A stretch of 34,512 nucleotides of DNA from a virus: IMG/VR virus record IMGVR_UViG_3300038566_000300, positions 1 to 34,512 of that record. One strand, written 5' to 3'. The translations under genes and the position numbers were made by a program. The notes beneath the pieces are model-generated. The model saw nothing but the letters and a program-made list of their open reading frames with translations, was not told the DNA's origin and searched no databases. Shown piece by piece: positions 1 to 8,124 of the stretch; position 1 is the stretch's first letter; every line of letters begins with the position of its first letter.

Positions 1-195
1 CCAATTGTTAGTCGTGTCAACTTTAAAAACATCGGTATCAATTGTTAGATTGCCACTCAGAGTAATCGTCGCAATTTCTAAATCATCCACCCAAGAAGGT
101 GAAGCTGCACCGTTCGCTTGTAGTAAATATTTAGCTGTTCCCGCATCTAATTTAGTTGCCGCGCCCGAGGCACCACCTACAATAATGTCTCCTTG
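1..195. repeat. Left copy of 195-bp terminal direct repeat
   Basis: Positions 1-195 match 34318-34512 at 193 of 195 bases. The differences are T100/G34417 and T190/C34507. Both lie in the tail-fibre reading frame and are synonymous (Ser TCA/TCC and Gly GGA/GGG on the minus strand). The fibre frame is compatible if the ends are joined (1248 + 735 = 1983 nt, a multiple of three). This fits a circular assembly overlap from a slightly mixed population. A real terminal repeat or a duplicated fibre module is less likely. Confidence 0.9.
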
Positions 196-1248
196 TGCTG
201 CCATTGGATTCGTTAAAGGGGAGGTATAATTTAGTCCGCTTACTTCCCCGCTGTCAGCTGTAAGCACTTGGCCGTCAGTACCTGCGGGGATTGCTACATT
301 GTTGGTTCCGTCAAAAACTACTAAATCACCTTTCGCTGTTGTCGGAGCCAAACCATCAAATGCAGCTATCGCTGTAGTTTGCCCAGTACCACCGCTCCCT
401 AGTGGAAGCGTGCCGGTTACTTGGCTAGTTAAATTAATCGAGCCGCTAATATTTGAAAAGTTAAAATTGCCTTCATTCACAGTGAACGTTGGGTTTCCAC
501 TAACTCCGTCACCATTTGTTATCGTCAACAAATTATTAGGTGATGTATCGGTTCTTGTAGCGTAAGTAGCCGATCCAGTTCTTGATAAAATTCCATTAGT
601 GGCGAGCGCTGCAAGTGCCGTCAAATCACTGTCTAAGGGTTGTTTATTATCTATCTGCGTTTGAATAGCAGATGTAACACCTCCGACATACCCTATTTCT
701 GTCGAGGTCGTCGAACTACTTGATAAATCACCACTGCCGTCACTAACAACTGCACGATCAATGGTAAAACCACCGATGTCGGTGCCATTTGGATTAGGTT
801 TAGCATTTTGCACCACCTTCCAATCAGTCGACGCTGATTCGAAAACCAGCATGACCGACTCGTGAATGGAATTTAAAACCAAACTGCCAGCGCCTTCTAT
901 TGTATCCGAACCATCAGGTGTGATGGTTATGTTGTTGCTGTTTGCATCACCTGATTCGTCAGAGATAACAAAAACCTGTTTTGTAACTCCGGCGGGTAGT
1001 GAAACAGCGACCGCTGCTGGTGCAGCAAGTTTTATTGATACAATACAATCGTTTGTCGAAACGGTTACAGGAGAAGTTATAGCTTGACGAATTGCGAATT
1101 TCTGAAAAGTAGTAGCTTGCGCCCCATCGGCTAGCGTAGACAAAAAATCAGTGAGGGCAGCCCAGTTAAGCTCCCCAGCCTCGGGAATGTTGTAGCTAGT
1201 CGGAGTTACATTTGTGTTTCCACCCGGCCAGGTCTTTGTGACTGTCAT
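1..1248 (-). CDS. Tail fibre, N-terminal part (runs off the left end)
   Basis: The ATG at 1248 follows a GAGGG ribosome site with a 5-nt gap, and the frame stays open to base 1, giving 416 codons. The translation starts MTVTKTWPGG and contains a collar-like N-terminal third. A repeat-style segment follows, with LPLGSGGTGQTT, then KGDLVVFDGTNN and QGDIIVGGASGAATKLDAG, a pattern common in phage and bacterial fibre proteins. The frame continues in the minus-strand sequence at 34512-33583, so the whole protein would be about 660 aa and end in an S74 chaperone domain. The N-terminus should attach to the virion and the distal part should contact the host. The gene follows the capsid gene and its terminator. 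The role is family-based inference; the open frame and its continuation are seen directly. Confidence 0.85.
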   Translation of the reverse strand, partial: MTVTKTWPGGNTNVTPTSYNIPEAGELNWAALTDFLSTLADGAQATTFQKFAIRQAITSPVTVSTNDCIVSIKLAAPAAVAVSLPAGVTKQVFVISDESGDANSNNITITPDGSDTIEGAGSLVLNSIHESVMLVFESASTDWKVVQNAKPNPNGTDIGGFTIDRAVVSDGSGDLSSSSTTSTEIGYVGGVTSAIQTQIDNKQPLDSDLTALAALATNGILSRTGSATYATRTDTSPNNLLTITNGDGVSGNPTFTVNEGNFNFSNISGSINLTSQVTGTLPLGSGGTGQTTAIAAFDGLAPTTAKGDLVVFDGTNNVAIPAGTDGQVLTADSGEVSGLNYTSPLTNPMAAQGDIIVGGASGAATKLDAGTAKYLLQANGAASPSWVDDLEIATITLSGNLTIDTDVFKVDTTNNW

Positions 1249-1270
1249 AGGAACCCTCAAAGATTAGGTT

Positions 1271-1303
1271 AAAACAAAAAAAAGGAAGGTGTGACCCCTC
1301 CTT
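1271..1303 (-). terminator. Intrinsic terminator after major capsid gene
   Basis: On the minus strand AAGGAGGG (1303-1296) pairs with CCTTCCTT (1289-1282), including one G-U pair, and a long T run with a single G interruption follows (1283-1271). It lies 12 bases past the capsid stop and before the fibre start. It probably lowers transcription of the tail genes relative to capsid, since no promoter is evident between it and the fibre. Confidence 0.8.
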
Positions 1304-1314
1304 AGATGCGTGGC

Positions 1315-2643
1315 TTAGCTAGAGGCATCATCATTTATGTTTTTGAAATAAATATTATCTGCTGGACGGTGGCAAAATAAATACTGATCAGAATAGGATC
1401 GGAATTGATATCCGGCCTGGTTTGTTAAATCAATGATTAAATCTTGCGCGCCTTCCATACCTGGAATTTTGAAAGCAGCCTCTGCTGAACCTGACCGAAG
1501 CCAACAATTTTTATTTAAACAAAACGCGTCACCTTCCATCACCATTCTGTGACTATGTACAGTCAAAGAACCATTTTGTGAATAGAACTTAATGCCCTCG
1601 GCACCATTCACAAATTCAGAAGTTTTATATTTTGAATCATGTCTAACTAAGTTGGTTTGCTCATCAGCAAGTGTAGCCCATGAACGAGGGTTAACATACA
1701 GATCTAAATCTGAATCATCCCCACCCTGGAGAACCATCTGAGCAATACCGTCCTGGATTATCTGTAAAGACAATTTAGCACTGTTTACATTAACGACAGT
1801 CCCTTCCCATAGGGAATAGTTATTAGCATTGATTCCAAATAAAGTCCCGGTGTTGCTCAAAATGTTATGGATACCGACTGCGTCTTTAGCAGCTTCCATG
1901 CCATCAAAGCATAATCTGTGTGATGTAGTTGAAGTCGCTGCTACTGGTACAAAATCTACAGTAATATAACCCAATGGAGCATTAACAGTAGCCAAGCTAC
2001 CCGATGCTACAATAGTACCAGTACTATCAACTTGATTTACTTTTACACCTTCCATTCCTAGCCAAAGTCCCGAGAAATCACCTGGGGCAAACAGCAACGC
2101 CTTATCAGTTACGTTTATACCGTTGGTAAATGTGATAGTTGAACCATCTTTTTTAGTCAACGTTCCAGTGCCATCGGTAAATGAAGCATCTCGATACGTA
2201 GCAGTGGCATAGCTGACATATCCCAGTAACTTGCTAGAACGACCGTATAACCTGAGTATTTCAAGGAATTTAAAATGTGATTTTAGGTTATTTTTTACGA
2301 TGAATTTGGTTGCTCTGAAAAACGACGTTTTGTCGTTCATTGAGCGACTAATAACACCATAAGGTAGAATCGAAGGAAGTACAGCTATATAGGGAGTAAC
2401 CGATGCTTTTCTAGTCACACCTGCCCGAGCTGGGGCAATTGTAAATGCATCAGTAGTATCTGAAAGGGTAATCCCTGTTTCATTTGTTAACACTACTGAT
2501 TCAATAAACGAGTCACCGACTCTACCCTTCTCGCTAAAAGGTAATAGTTTCCCAATGTGGTTATCATCAGGGATTAAGTCAATGTTATCACCATAACATT
2601 CTTTAAAAAGTTCTATTGTTGAAGCTGTTGAAACCTGGCCCAT
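1315..2643 (-). CDS. Major capsid protein
   Basis: 442 aa starting MGQVSTASTIELFKECYGD. Its size, its position just after scaffold and a small partner gene, the consensus AGGAGG ribosome site 5 nt before ATG, and a strong terminator directly behind it all fit a highly expressed major capsid protein. The sequence is Thr/Ser/Asn-rich and mixed alpha/beta. A Gly/Asp-containing middle segment (about residues 145-235) could be an inserted surface domain. HK97 fold is presumed from the phage type; no diagnostic short motif proves it. A structure prediction should show the spine helix and A-domain. The alternative, another abundant virion protein, is much less likely given its neighbours. Confidence 0.75.
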   Translation of the reverse strand: MGQVSTASTIELFKECYGDNIDLIPDDNHIGKLLPFSEKGRVGDSFIESVVLTNETGITLSDTTDAFTIAPARAGVTRKASVTPYIAVLPSILPYGVISRSMNDKTSFFRATKFIVKNNLKSHFKFLEILRLYGRSSKLLGYVSYATATYRDASFTDGTGTLTKKDGSTITFTNGINVTDKALLFAPGDFSGLWLGMEGVKVNQVDSTGTIVASGSLATVNAPLGYITVDFVPVAATSTTSHRLCFDGMEAAKDAVGIHNILSNTGTLFGINANNYSLWEGTVVNVNSAKLSLQIIQDGIAQMVLQGGDDSDLDLYVNPRSWATLADEQTNLVRHDSKYKTSEFVNGAEGIKFYSQNGSLTVHSHRMVMEGDAFCLNKNCWLRSGSAEAAFKIPGMEGAQDLIIDLTNQAGYQFRSYSDQYLFCHRPADNIYFKNINDDASS

Positions 2644-2686
2644 AGTGGCCTCCTGTAAAATTTAATTAAACAAAAAAACCACTCAA

Positions 2687-3181
2687 TTACTTAGCACGCC
2701 ATCTTAATGTAACATCAATTCGACCGCTCGTAAGTGCGTCAAAGTCAGGAGTATTTCCCCAGTCGATTTTTAAACCTAAATTACCGTTAGCACCTAAAGC
2801 GCATTCAGTTGCTAAAGTGGAATCTTGCAATGTAGCAATCGAATCAACCGATCGTTCCACCAAAGTTGCACCAGCTGTACCCGAGTAGCACTTAACCACC
2901 ATGCTCTCCAATGAATCGGCTTGGCCTTTCAAGTCAATAAGCACACCCATGGCATCAGCGCCCATGGACGTAGCGTCAAATTGCGCCGCTGTAAATTCGC
3001 TTGAGGTGCCTAAAAACGCGTCAATACTAGCTTGTGTTAACGCTGCGAACGTAACCAATGAACTAGCATCATCAATCGGATTAGCGCTAACAGTCACTGC
3101 TTGAGTGATTGTATAACTCCAAGTGTCCACTTGGATTTGTTTTCCACGAGAGGAAGTGTATAAAAATGTTGAAAGTGACAT
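2687..3181 (-). CDS. Probable capsid decoration/head protein
   Basis: 164 aa, Ser/Thr/Ala-rich and probably mostly beta, starting MSLSTFLYTSSRGKQ and ending in DVTLRWRAK. An AAGGGG site precedes the ATG. It sits between scaffold and major capsid, where tailed phages often carry a head-decoration or head-stabilising protein. That placement is the main ground for the call. No enzyme motif, membrane segment or signal peptide is visible, and I do not recognise the family. Confidence 0.5.
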   Translation of the reverse strand: MSLSTFLYTSSRGKQIQVDTWSYTITQAVTVSANPIDDASSLVTFAALTQASIDAFLGTSSEFTAAQFDATSMGADAMGVLIDLKGQADSLESMVVKCYSGTAGATLVERSVDSIATLQDSTLATECALGANGNLGLKIDWGNTPDFDALTSGRIDVTLRWRAK

Positions 3182-3190
3182 ACCAGCCCC

Positions 3191-4081
3191 TTAAATGTGT
3201 TTGTTCATTTCATTCTGCATAAGACTTCTAAATGCAGAAGATTTACCTTTTTTCTTTCCAAAATTCGAAGCTCCGTCAGAACTCATCGGAGAACTACTTC
3301 TAACCTTTTTAACTTCATAATCACGTATGCCATCTAAAACATTTTTAGGTAGGCTCTTAATAAACGATTCAGCGTCAGTAGTAAACTCACGTTCCATAAA
3401 CTCGCTAAGGTCTTTTTGATTATTACCTTTGACAAATTTATATGCGTCTTTGACGGTAATCTTGTCATTACCATGCTCTAGTGCATTGACCATAATGTCA
3501 GCACATTGACGCATAGCGCGCTGGGCACCCTTCATAGGAATTTTATTCTCTTCAAAAAATGTAATAAATTCTGATTCAATATCTTGAGCCGCCTTGGCTG
3601 CTAAATGTTGCTTCTTTTGCGCCTCTGTCTGTTTTTCTTGCTGCTCAATTTGATTTTTGTATTTATCACGCTCTTTTTTAAGACTAGCTGCCTCCCTTTC
3701 CTCAGGTGACATCTCTTGCTCTTTTATATAAGCAAGCAATTCCTTTTCTGAAAAATCCCTAAGTTGCTCCCTCGAAACACCTATTTCGTTTAATACGCTA
3801 AAGTCACCACTTTTAAGCTTCTTAATCCATGGTTTGACTTCATTTAATAATGTAGTCGCCTCTTTCATCCGCTTAAAAGATTCTTCTTTGATTTGGTAGT
3901 CCCTAATCAAATCCTCTTCGGAAACTTCCCGCTCCTCGCCTGAGATCTTAACCGTATATTTTTTCGGTTCGGTTTCTTCAGACTTCTCTAAATTTTCTTT
4001 ATTTTCGCCATCCGTGGAATGGGTAGGCTTTACTATTTCATCGCCATCCGTGGAGTGGGTAGGCTGTACTTGATCTTCCAA
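3191..4081 (-). CDS. Scaffolding protein
   Basis: 296 aa, highly charged, with an acidic N-terminus and a long predicted helical/coiled-coil centre (about residues 55-190, rich in E, K and Q, including KERDKYKNQIEQQEKQTEAQ). The C-terminus is basic, ending FRSLMQNEMNKHI. This layout and the position upstream of capsid are typical of internal scaffolds that direct procapsid assembly and bind coat through a basic tail. The start is TTG at 4081: a GAGGTG ribosome site lies exactly 5 nt upstream, and the next in-frame Met is about 70 residues in. The N-terminus carries a recent 12-residue in-frame duplication around PTHSTDG. Confidence 0.75.
   Translation of the reverse strand: MEDQVQPTHSTDGDEIVKPTHSTDGENKENLEKSEETEPKKYTVKISGEEREVSEEDLIRDYQIKEESFKRMKEATTLLNEVKPWIKKLKSGDFSVLNEIGVSREQLRDFSEKELLAYIKEQEMSPEEREAASLKKERDKYKNQIEQQEKQTEAQKKQHLAAKAAQDIESEFITFFEENKIPMKGAQRAMRQCADIMVNALEHGNDKITVKDAYKFVKGNNQKDLSEFMEREFTTDAESFIKSLPKNVLDGIRDYEVKKVRSSSPMSSDGASNFGKKKGKSSAFRSLMQNEMNKHI
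4005..4070 (-). repeat. 36-bp-period tandem duplication in scaffold gene
   Basis: Units 4005-4034 and 4041-4070 match at 28 of 30 bases, with a 36-bp (12-codon) period. The duplication puts PTHSTDG twice into the scaffold N-terminus. The near-identity suggests a recent event. Confidence 0.85.
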
Positions 4082-4095
4082 AAAAACACCTCAAC

Positions 4096-4127
4096 GTTAT
4101 AAAAAAAACATGTCAAGGATTTATAAC
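4096..4127. repeat. 8-bp inverted repeat before scaffold gene
   Basis: GTTATAAA (4096-4103) and TTTATAAC (4120-4127) form a perfect inverted repeat in the 53-bp gap between the small head gene and scaffold. The minus strand also carries TTGACA (4116-4111) and an eight-T run inside the loop. It could be a weak terminator or an operator. TTGACA has no -10 box at normal spacing, so no promoter is called. Confidence 0.5.
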
Positions 4128-4134
4128 AATAATA

Positions 4135-4530
4135 TTACCCAAAATGCACCAAAACAACAACCGTTACATCTCTATCATTTGCAGGTGTGCCATCAAATCT
4201 TGCCTTAACAACCACCTCACCACCTTGGTTGTATTTCCAACCAAAAGACGATAATAGATAATACTCTTCATCTACGATCCGCCTAATTTGAATCTCTTTA
4301 ACTCGTCGCGAGTCATTAACTAAGATTACTGTCTCGCGATTTTCCCTTAACCTAACCGTTTTTTCGATAACATCGAAATTGTCTGTATAGTTCAAACCTT
4401 TACGTAGATTTCTAACTGTCACCTCGGCAAACTCTGACAAATATACCAAAGCTTCCCTTAAATCTTGACCGGCTTCAGTGCTTAAATATTTAGAAACCTC
4501 AAAAATTCTAGATATAGTAACTTTTGCCAT
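4135..4530 (-). CDS. Small conserved-looking virion protein, function unknown
   Basis: 131 aa from the ATG at 4530 (MAKVTISRIF), placed one base after the TerL stop. A further upstream TTG has no better ribosome site. The N-terminal half looks helical (EVSKYLSTEAGQDLREALVY). The C-terminal half looks beta-stranded (RETVILVNDSRRVKEIQIRR, then DVTVVVLVHFG). Its position between large terminase and scaffold suggests a head, neck or fibre-associated structural part. I cannot assign a family. Confidence 0.6.
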   Translation of the reverse strand: MAKVTISRIFEVSKYLSTEAGQDLREALVYLSEFAEVTVRNLRKGLNYTDNFDVIEKTVRLRENRETVILVNDSRRVKEIQIRRIVDEEYYLLSSFGWKYNQGGEVVVKARFDGTPANDRDVTVVVLVHFG

Positions 4531-4531
4531 A

Positions 4532-6034
4532 TTAACGATACTTTCCAAATCTTTTAGTCCCTACCCCGGAACTAGTTAATTTTTCATTTGAATACCGTAC
4601 TTGGGTAGTGTCGCGGTCTTTAGCTTGGAACCCAATAGGATTCGTTTTATCTTGCATTTTACAGCCGTACATAAACGCAGCTAAGCCATCCATATGGCCG
4701 AGCGCCACCGACCTCGCAAAATCTGTCCTCGTATTGTTGAACATTCCATTTTTTACCGAAGTTATTAAAAATTTGCATCGCGGATGAATTCTTACTTTGT
4801 TTAAAGAGAATCTAGTTGCCATATAATTTACAGCGCCTAACCAATTCATTTTATTCGGACTGGCTACAGGGTATTTATAGGTATTATTTAAATCAATTCT
4901 AGTTTGAGTTGGCAAATCAACCCACCGAATCGCAATTTTTATAGAATCTTGATATACCTTTTCCATTTCTTTAAGCTCGTTAACAATCATCTCAGTTGTT
5001 GTATTCGGCTCAAAAACTCGTTCATCAATAACAACATCTTCATCCGTAGGGAAAATATAACCCATAATGTATGCAACTGTTTTATCACGAACACCGCCCC
5101 AATCCACGCAAACTTGCCAGTTTCCAGGGATGGACGGCTCAAATTTTAATATAGCTTTTTGTGGATACCAGTGCGGAATAACCATCAAACTTGTCGGCCT
5201 GATAACCTCTGCCATTAATTCACGACGAAAATGATCCGAAAGAACGACCCCAGCATTTCGGCAATAATCATGAACATCATTGTGATTAAATTGATTACCT
5301 TTGTTTTTACCTATAGCGACAATATCTCTAACTTGCTCTTTACTAAAAAGAGTGCCTGAACGTTCGGCAGCTTCCACAATTGCGTCGACTGAAATTGTCG
5401 GACTTTGAAAAACCATGTAATTAAACAACGTGCCAAGCAAATCGCATATGGGAGCTATTTCAGTGTGGACTGGATGATCCGGCTCTTCACTCGGGGAAGT
5501 GATAAAAACCTCATGGCCTTTTGAACGCATTAGTTGTGGGGACAAAACAGAGTTTACCCCGTAACGGAAATCGTCAGCGGAAACAAAACCACATTCTTCA
5601 TAAATGATTAAGCCAGCGTTCCCTCCCCTGTTTTTATTCACGTATTGTTTTTCAAGTGCGCCGATTCTTAAGCTCGAACCATTAAACAAATTCCACCGAT
5701 GTTTTGAAGGGAATGCTGTAATAAATCCAGTCGGGGAGTCGGAAATAATGACATTTAAATTGTCTTCAACTATTTCATTGCAACCTTGTTTTGTTGGGGC
5801 AATTATCCTGCAGATAAGACCAGGGTATTTAATCATACAAACAAGCGCTAAGACCACGACGCCGTAGCTCTTGCCTATTTGCCTCGACGAAAGCACGCAT
5901 ATTTTCTTAGCAATATCCATTTTGTTTAAAATTGTATTTAGGATATGGAGCTGCAAAGGGTCAAGCTTATACTTCAGATCCCCTTCATGCCAAAGAAAAT
6001 TAAGAACTGTTTTTATATCGATATTTCCACTCAT
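4532..6034 (-). CDS. terL: Terminase large subunit (DNA packaging ATPase/nuclease)
   Basis: 500 aa, of normal TerL length. The ATPase half shows a Walker A-type loop SSRQIGKSYG (about 49-58), Walker B LIIYEE (about 142-147) and a coupling-type FITSPSEE (about 178-184). The nuclease half begins near CVDWGGVRDKT (first acidic residue of an RNase H-like fold) and has a late GHMDGLAAFMYG, where the last metal-binding Asp is expected. The protein docks on the portal and pumps DNA into the prohead, cutting concatemers. Its ATG overlaps the TerS stop as ATGA, so the two are translationally coupled. Confidence 0.92.
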   Translation of the reverse strand: MSGNIDIKTVLNFLWHEGDLKYKLDPLQLHILNTILNKMDIAKKICVLSSRQIGKSYGVVVLALVCMIKYPGLICRIIAPTKQGCNEIVEDNLNVIISDSPTGFITAFPSKHRWNLFNGSSLRIGALEKQYVNKNRGGNAGLIIYEECGFVSADDFRYGVNSVLSPQLMRSKGHEVFITSPSEEPDHPVHTEIAPICDLLGTLFNYMVFQSPTISVDAIVEAAERSGTLFSKEQVRDIVAIGKNKGNQFNHNDVHDYCRNAGVVLSDHFRRELMAEVIRPTSLMVIPHWYPQKAILKFEPSIPGNWQVCVDWGGVRDKTVAYIMGYIFPTDEDVVIDERVFEPNTTTEMIVNELKEMEKVYQDSIKIAIRWVDLPTQTRIDLNNTYKYPVASPNKMNWLGAVNYMATRFSLNKVRIHPRCKFLITSVKNGMFNNTRTDFARSVALGHMDGLAAFMYGCKMQDKTNPIGFQAKDRDTTQVRYSNEKLTSSGVGTKRFGKYR

Positions 6035-6510
6035 ACATCAATAACGTCTTTCTCTTCTTTTTTTGGAGTGATTAACTTGTAAAGTTCATCCCGTGGGCAT
6101 GCCTTTAATAGCTCGTGATCTTTAATCTGCTCATCTGTTTGCTCTATAATTGCCCGGTGATCGACTTTATCAGTCCAATCAAACTTATTTTTCATGCTGA
6201 AAATGTAAACTGCAGCATTGAAATTAGGAACTTTTCCCATCATTCCAGCGCGTCCCACTTTCTCCCAATGAAGCAAAGCGGCTGCGTCGCCTCGATTACG
6301 GGCATCTTGGAATTCGGGATATTTTTTGGACCATTTGTATAAGACGGCTTGGCTTACTTTTATAACTCCTGCAAAGGCATTAAAGCTTAAGCCTTTCGAC
6401 ATATGCTCAACCAGTAGATCGCAATATTCAGGCTTAAATGAGCTTACTCTATGGAATTTTTGTATCTGCTCTTTGGCTCGTAGCCTTAAGCCGGTTTTTT
6501 TAATTTCCAT
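6031..6510 (-). CDS. terS: Terminase small subunit
   Basis: 159 aa. A helix-turn-helix-like segment (SFNAFAGVIKVSQAVLYKWS, roughly residues 38-57) is followed by the WSKKYPEFQDARNRGDAAA type of sequence common in terminase small subunits. It recognises phage DNA and loads TerL. An AGGTG site precedes the ATG, which abuts the methyltransferase stop (TAAATG). The gene lies immediately before TerL with ATGA coupling, which supports the call strongly. Confidence 0.85.
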   Translation of the reverse strand: MEIKKTGLRLRAKEQIQKFHRVSSFKPEYCDLLVEHMSKGLSFNAFAGVIKVSQAVLYKWSKKYPEFQDARNRGDAAALLHWEKVGRAGMMGKVPNFNAAVYIFSMKNKFDWTDKVDHRAIIEQTDEQIKDHELLKACPRDELYKLITPKKEEKDVIDV

Positions 6511-7641
6511 TTAGGCACCTATTTTTTGAGCTAACTGCCCTGTAAAATCCTGCCACCTTTTAATTATAACACTACAATAGTTAGGGTCTAATTCCATCCC
6601 GTAGCATTTTCTATTTGTTTTTTCGCAGGCTATAAGGGTCGATCCCGAACCCAGAAACATGTCTAAGACTCTGTTACATAAAACTTTACTTATTGCATAT
6701 GAAATTAAATCTACAGGCTTTTGAGTTGGATGATCCTTTGGAGGTTCTCGATCAAACTGCCAAACATCGCTATCACGTTTACCCTGCAGTTCAACTACAC
6801 CTTTATGGCCAAATAGTATTAATTCATGCCGACCAGCATAAGCTCCCTTTAAATCACCCATAGACCAGTTATTCTTCATCCAAACAATCATATTTTTGTA
6901 TTTTAAATATTTCGAAAACAACTTTTTCCATGCGTCAATATTTTGATGGGAGCCGCATACATAAGCACATGAGTTATCTTCCATTACATCGAACATCAAA
7001 GGGATAAAATTGAGGATTTTATCATCATTTTTTAACATCTCGTGTTTTGTTTGATGGTTCGACTTGTAGGAATAGCCATAAGGTGGATCTGTAAAAACCA
7101 TATCGGCTTTCTCACCATCCATTAGCTTTTCAACTGATTGCTTATCTGTAGAATCTCCACACATCAAACGATGTTTGCCTAATTGCCACACATCACCAAG
7201 TTCGACATTAAACTCGTTTCCCGCTGTGTCAGGAACCTCGTCGTCTTTTTCATTTGGCTCTATGTTATCGGCAGGCATTTCAAAATCAAGATAGGCTATA
7301 TCTCTAAGCTCATCATCCAAGATTAAAAGCTGCTGCGTCAATGCTTCATCATCCCAATCGGCAAGCTCCGCGGTTCGGTTGTCAGCTATTGCATAAGCTA
7401 TTAATTCCTCTTTTTGTAACTCTGATTTCACCGCCTTTATTGTTTTCCAACCAAGTCGTTTTGCAGCTTCAAGCGTGCCATTCCCAGCGCGTACTATATT
7501 GTTACTATCCAACACGATAGGTTTTTGCTGTCCAAACCTCTTTAAACTAGCAACAATTGCATTAATGTTTTTTTCATCGTGAGTTCTAACATTAGCAGGA
7601 TCAAGTGATATTTTTCCAATAAGCACTGTCTGTAGCTTCAT
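6511..7641 (-). CDS. ParB-domain DNA methyltransferase (N6-adenine/N4-cytosine type)
   Basis: 376 aa with two parts. Residues 1-120 are a ParB/sulfiredoxin-like domain (DPANVRTHDEKNINAIVASL, then RAGNGTLEAAKRLGW). From about residue 150 comes an amino-methyltransferase domain with CGDST, the catalytic DPPY at 185-188, and the AdoMet-binding FLGSGST near the C-terminus. DPPY precedes the AdoMet motif, the beta-class order. It should methylate phage DNA, perhaps against host restriction, or mark packaging sites, given that TerS is next. No cognate endonuclease is seen. ATGA overlap couples it to the gene upstream. Confidence 0.9.
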   Translation of the reverse strand: MKLQTVLIGKISLDPANVRTHDEKNINAIVASLKRFGQQKPIVLDSNNIVRAGNGTLEAAKRLGWKTIKAVKSELQKEELIAYAIADNRTAELADWDDEALTQQLLILDDELRDIAYLDFEMPADNIEPNEKDDEVPDTAGNEFNVELGDVWQLGKHRLMCGDSTDKQSVEKLMDGEKADMVFTDPPYGYSYKSNHQTKHEMLKNDDKILNFIPLMFDVMEDNSCAYVCGSHQNIDAWKKLFSKYLKYKNMIVWMKNNWSMGDLKGAYAGRHELILFGHKGVVELQGKRDSDVWQFDREPPKDHPTQKPVDLISYAISKVLCNRVLDMFLGSGSTLIACEKTNRKCYGMELDPNYCSVIIKRWQDFTGQLAQKIGA

Positions 7642-7838
7642 TCGTTTTTTTCTTCCTCTTCCTGCTTTAAATATGCACGTCTAAAAGCGCTTAAAGCCTG
7701 GTCAAGATTTACTTTAGCAATTAAATGAGAACGTTCATCGACAGGTTTTAATGTTTCAATTGTGTTTATTAATGTTTTGAAAATCAAGTTTATATTTTCG
7801 ATCATTAGAGATCTGGCTATAATTTCCTCTTCATTCAT
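7638..7838 (-). CDS. Small helical protein, unknown
   Basis: 66 aa, starting MNEEEIIARSLMIENINLIF and ending in an acidic/Lys tail EEEEKNE. It is predicted helical throughout, with no motif recognised. Start and stop both overlap the neighbouring genes by ATGA, so it is a genuine member of the late operon. Its place between a membrane coiled-coil protein and the methyltransferase gives no clear role. Confidence 0.65.
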   Translation of the reverse strand: MNEEEIIARSLMIENINLIFKTLINTIETLKPVDERSHLIAKVNLDQALSAFRRAYLKQEEEEKNE

Positions 7839-8122
7839 CGCTTCATACCACCCATAAAAGATAGCCGCTCCTCAACTTTTGTTAGCTGTGACTGCATTCT
7901 AATAAGTTTGTCGGCGTGGGATTGGTTAGCTATAGAAGCCTCGCGTGTAGTTTTTTCGAATGATTCATTTGTTTCACGCAAAATTTTTAATGCCCTAGCA
8001 ACCTCGGTTTTTATGCTTTTTTCTTGTTCAAGCACAAATTTCCAAACCGCTAAAAAACTTCCAGACATTATAAAAAGACCACCTGCCGAGGCTCCCGACA
8101 AGAATAAACTTAAATCATTCAC
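7835..8122 (-). CDS. Membrane-anchored coiled-coil protein
   Basis: 95 aa. One hydrophobic segment near the N-terminus (about 4-30: LSLFLSGASAGGLFIMSGSF and on) is followed by a helical, charged region with coiled-coil character to the end. This topology suits a holin-like, spanin-like or membrane adaptor protein. The call is topological only. It follows the nuclease gene by 2 bases and overlaps the next gene by ATGA. The 19500-19763 product has a similar plan, so either could serve lysis. Confidence 0.65.
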   Translation of the reverse strand: MNDLSLFLSGASAGGLFIMSGSFLAVWKFVLEQEKSIKTEVARALKILRETNESFEKTTREASIANQSHADKLIRMQSQLTKVEERLSFMGGMKR

Positions 8123-8124
8123 AA

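Noticed and set aside
1-195. Phage terminal redundancy or att site
   Set aside because: The repeat lies within one uninterrupted coding frame that closes correctly, there is no integrase, and the mismatches are synonymous, so assembly overlap is simpler.
4082-4134. Sigma70 promoter with perfect TTGACA before scaffold
   Set aside because: The only TATAA-like box is 9 bases away; at 16-18 bases there is TGAGGT, which is the ribosome site region.
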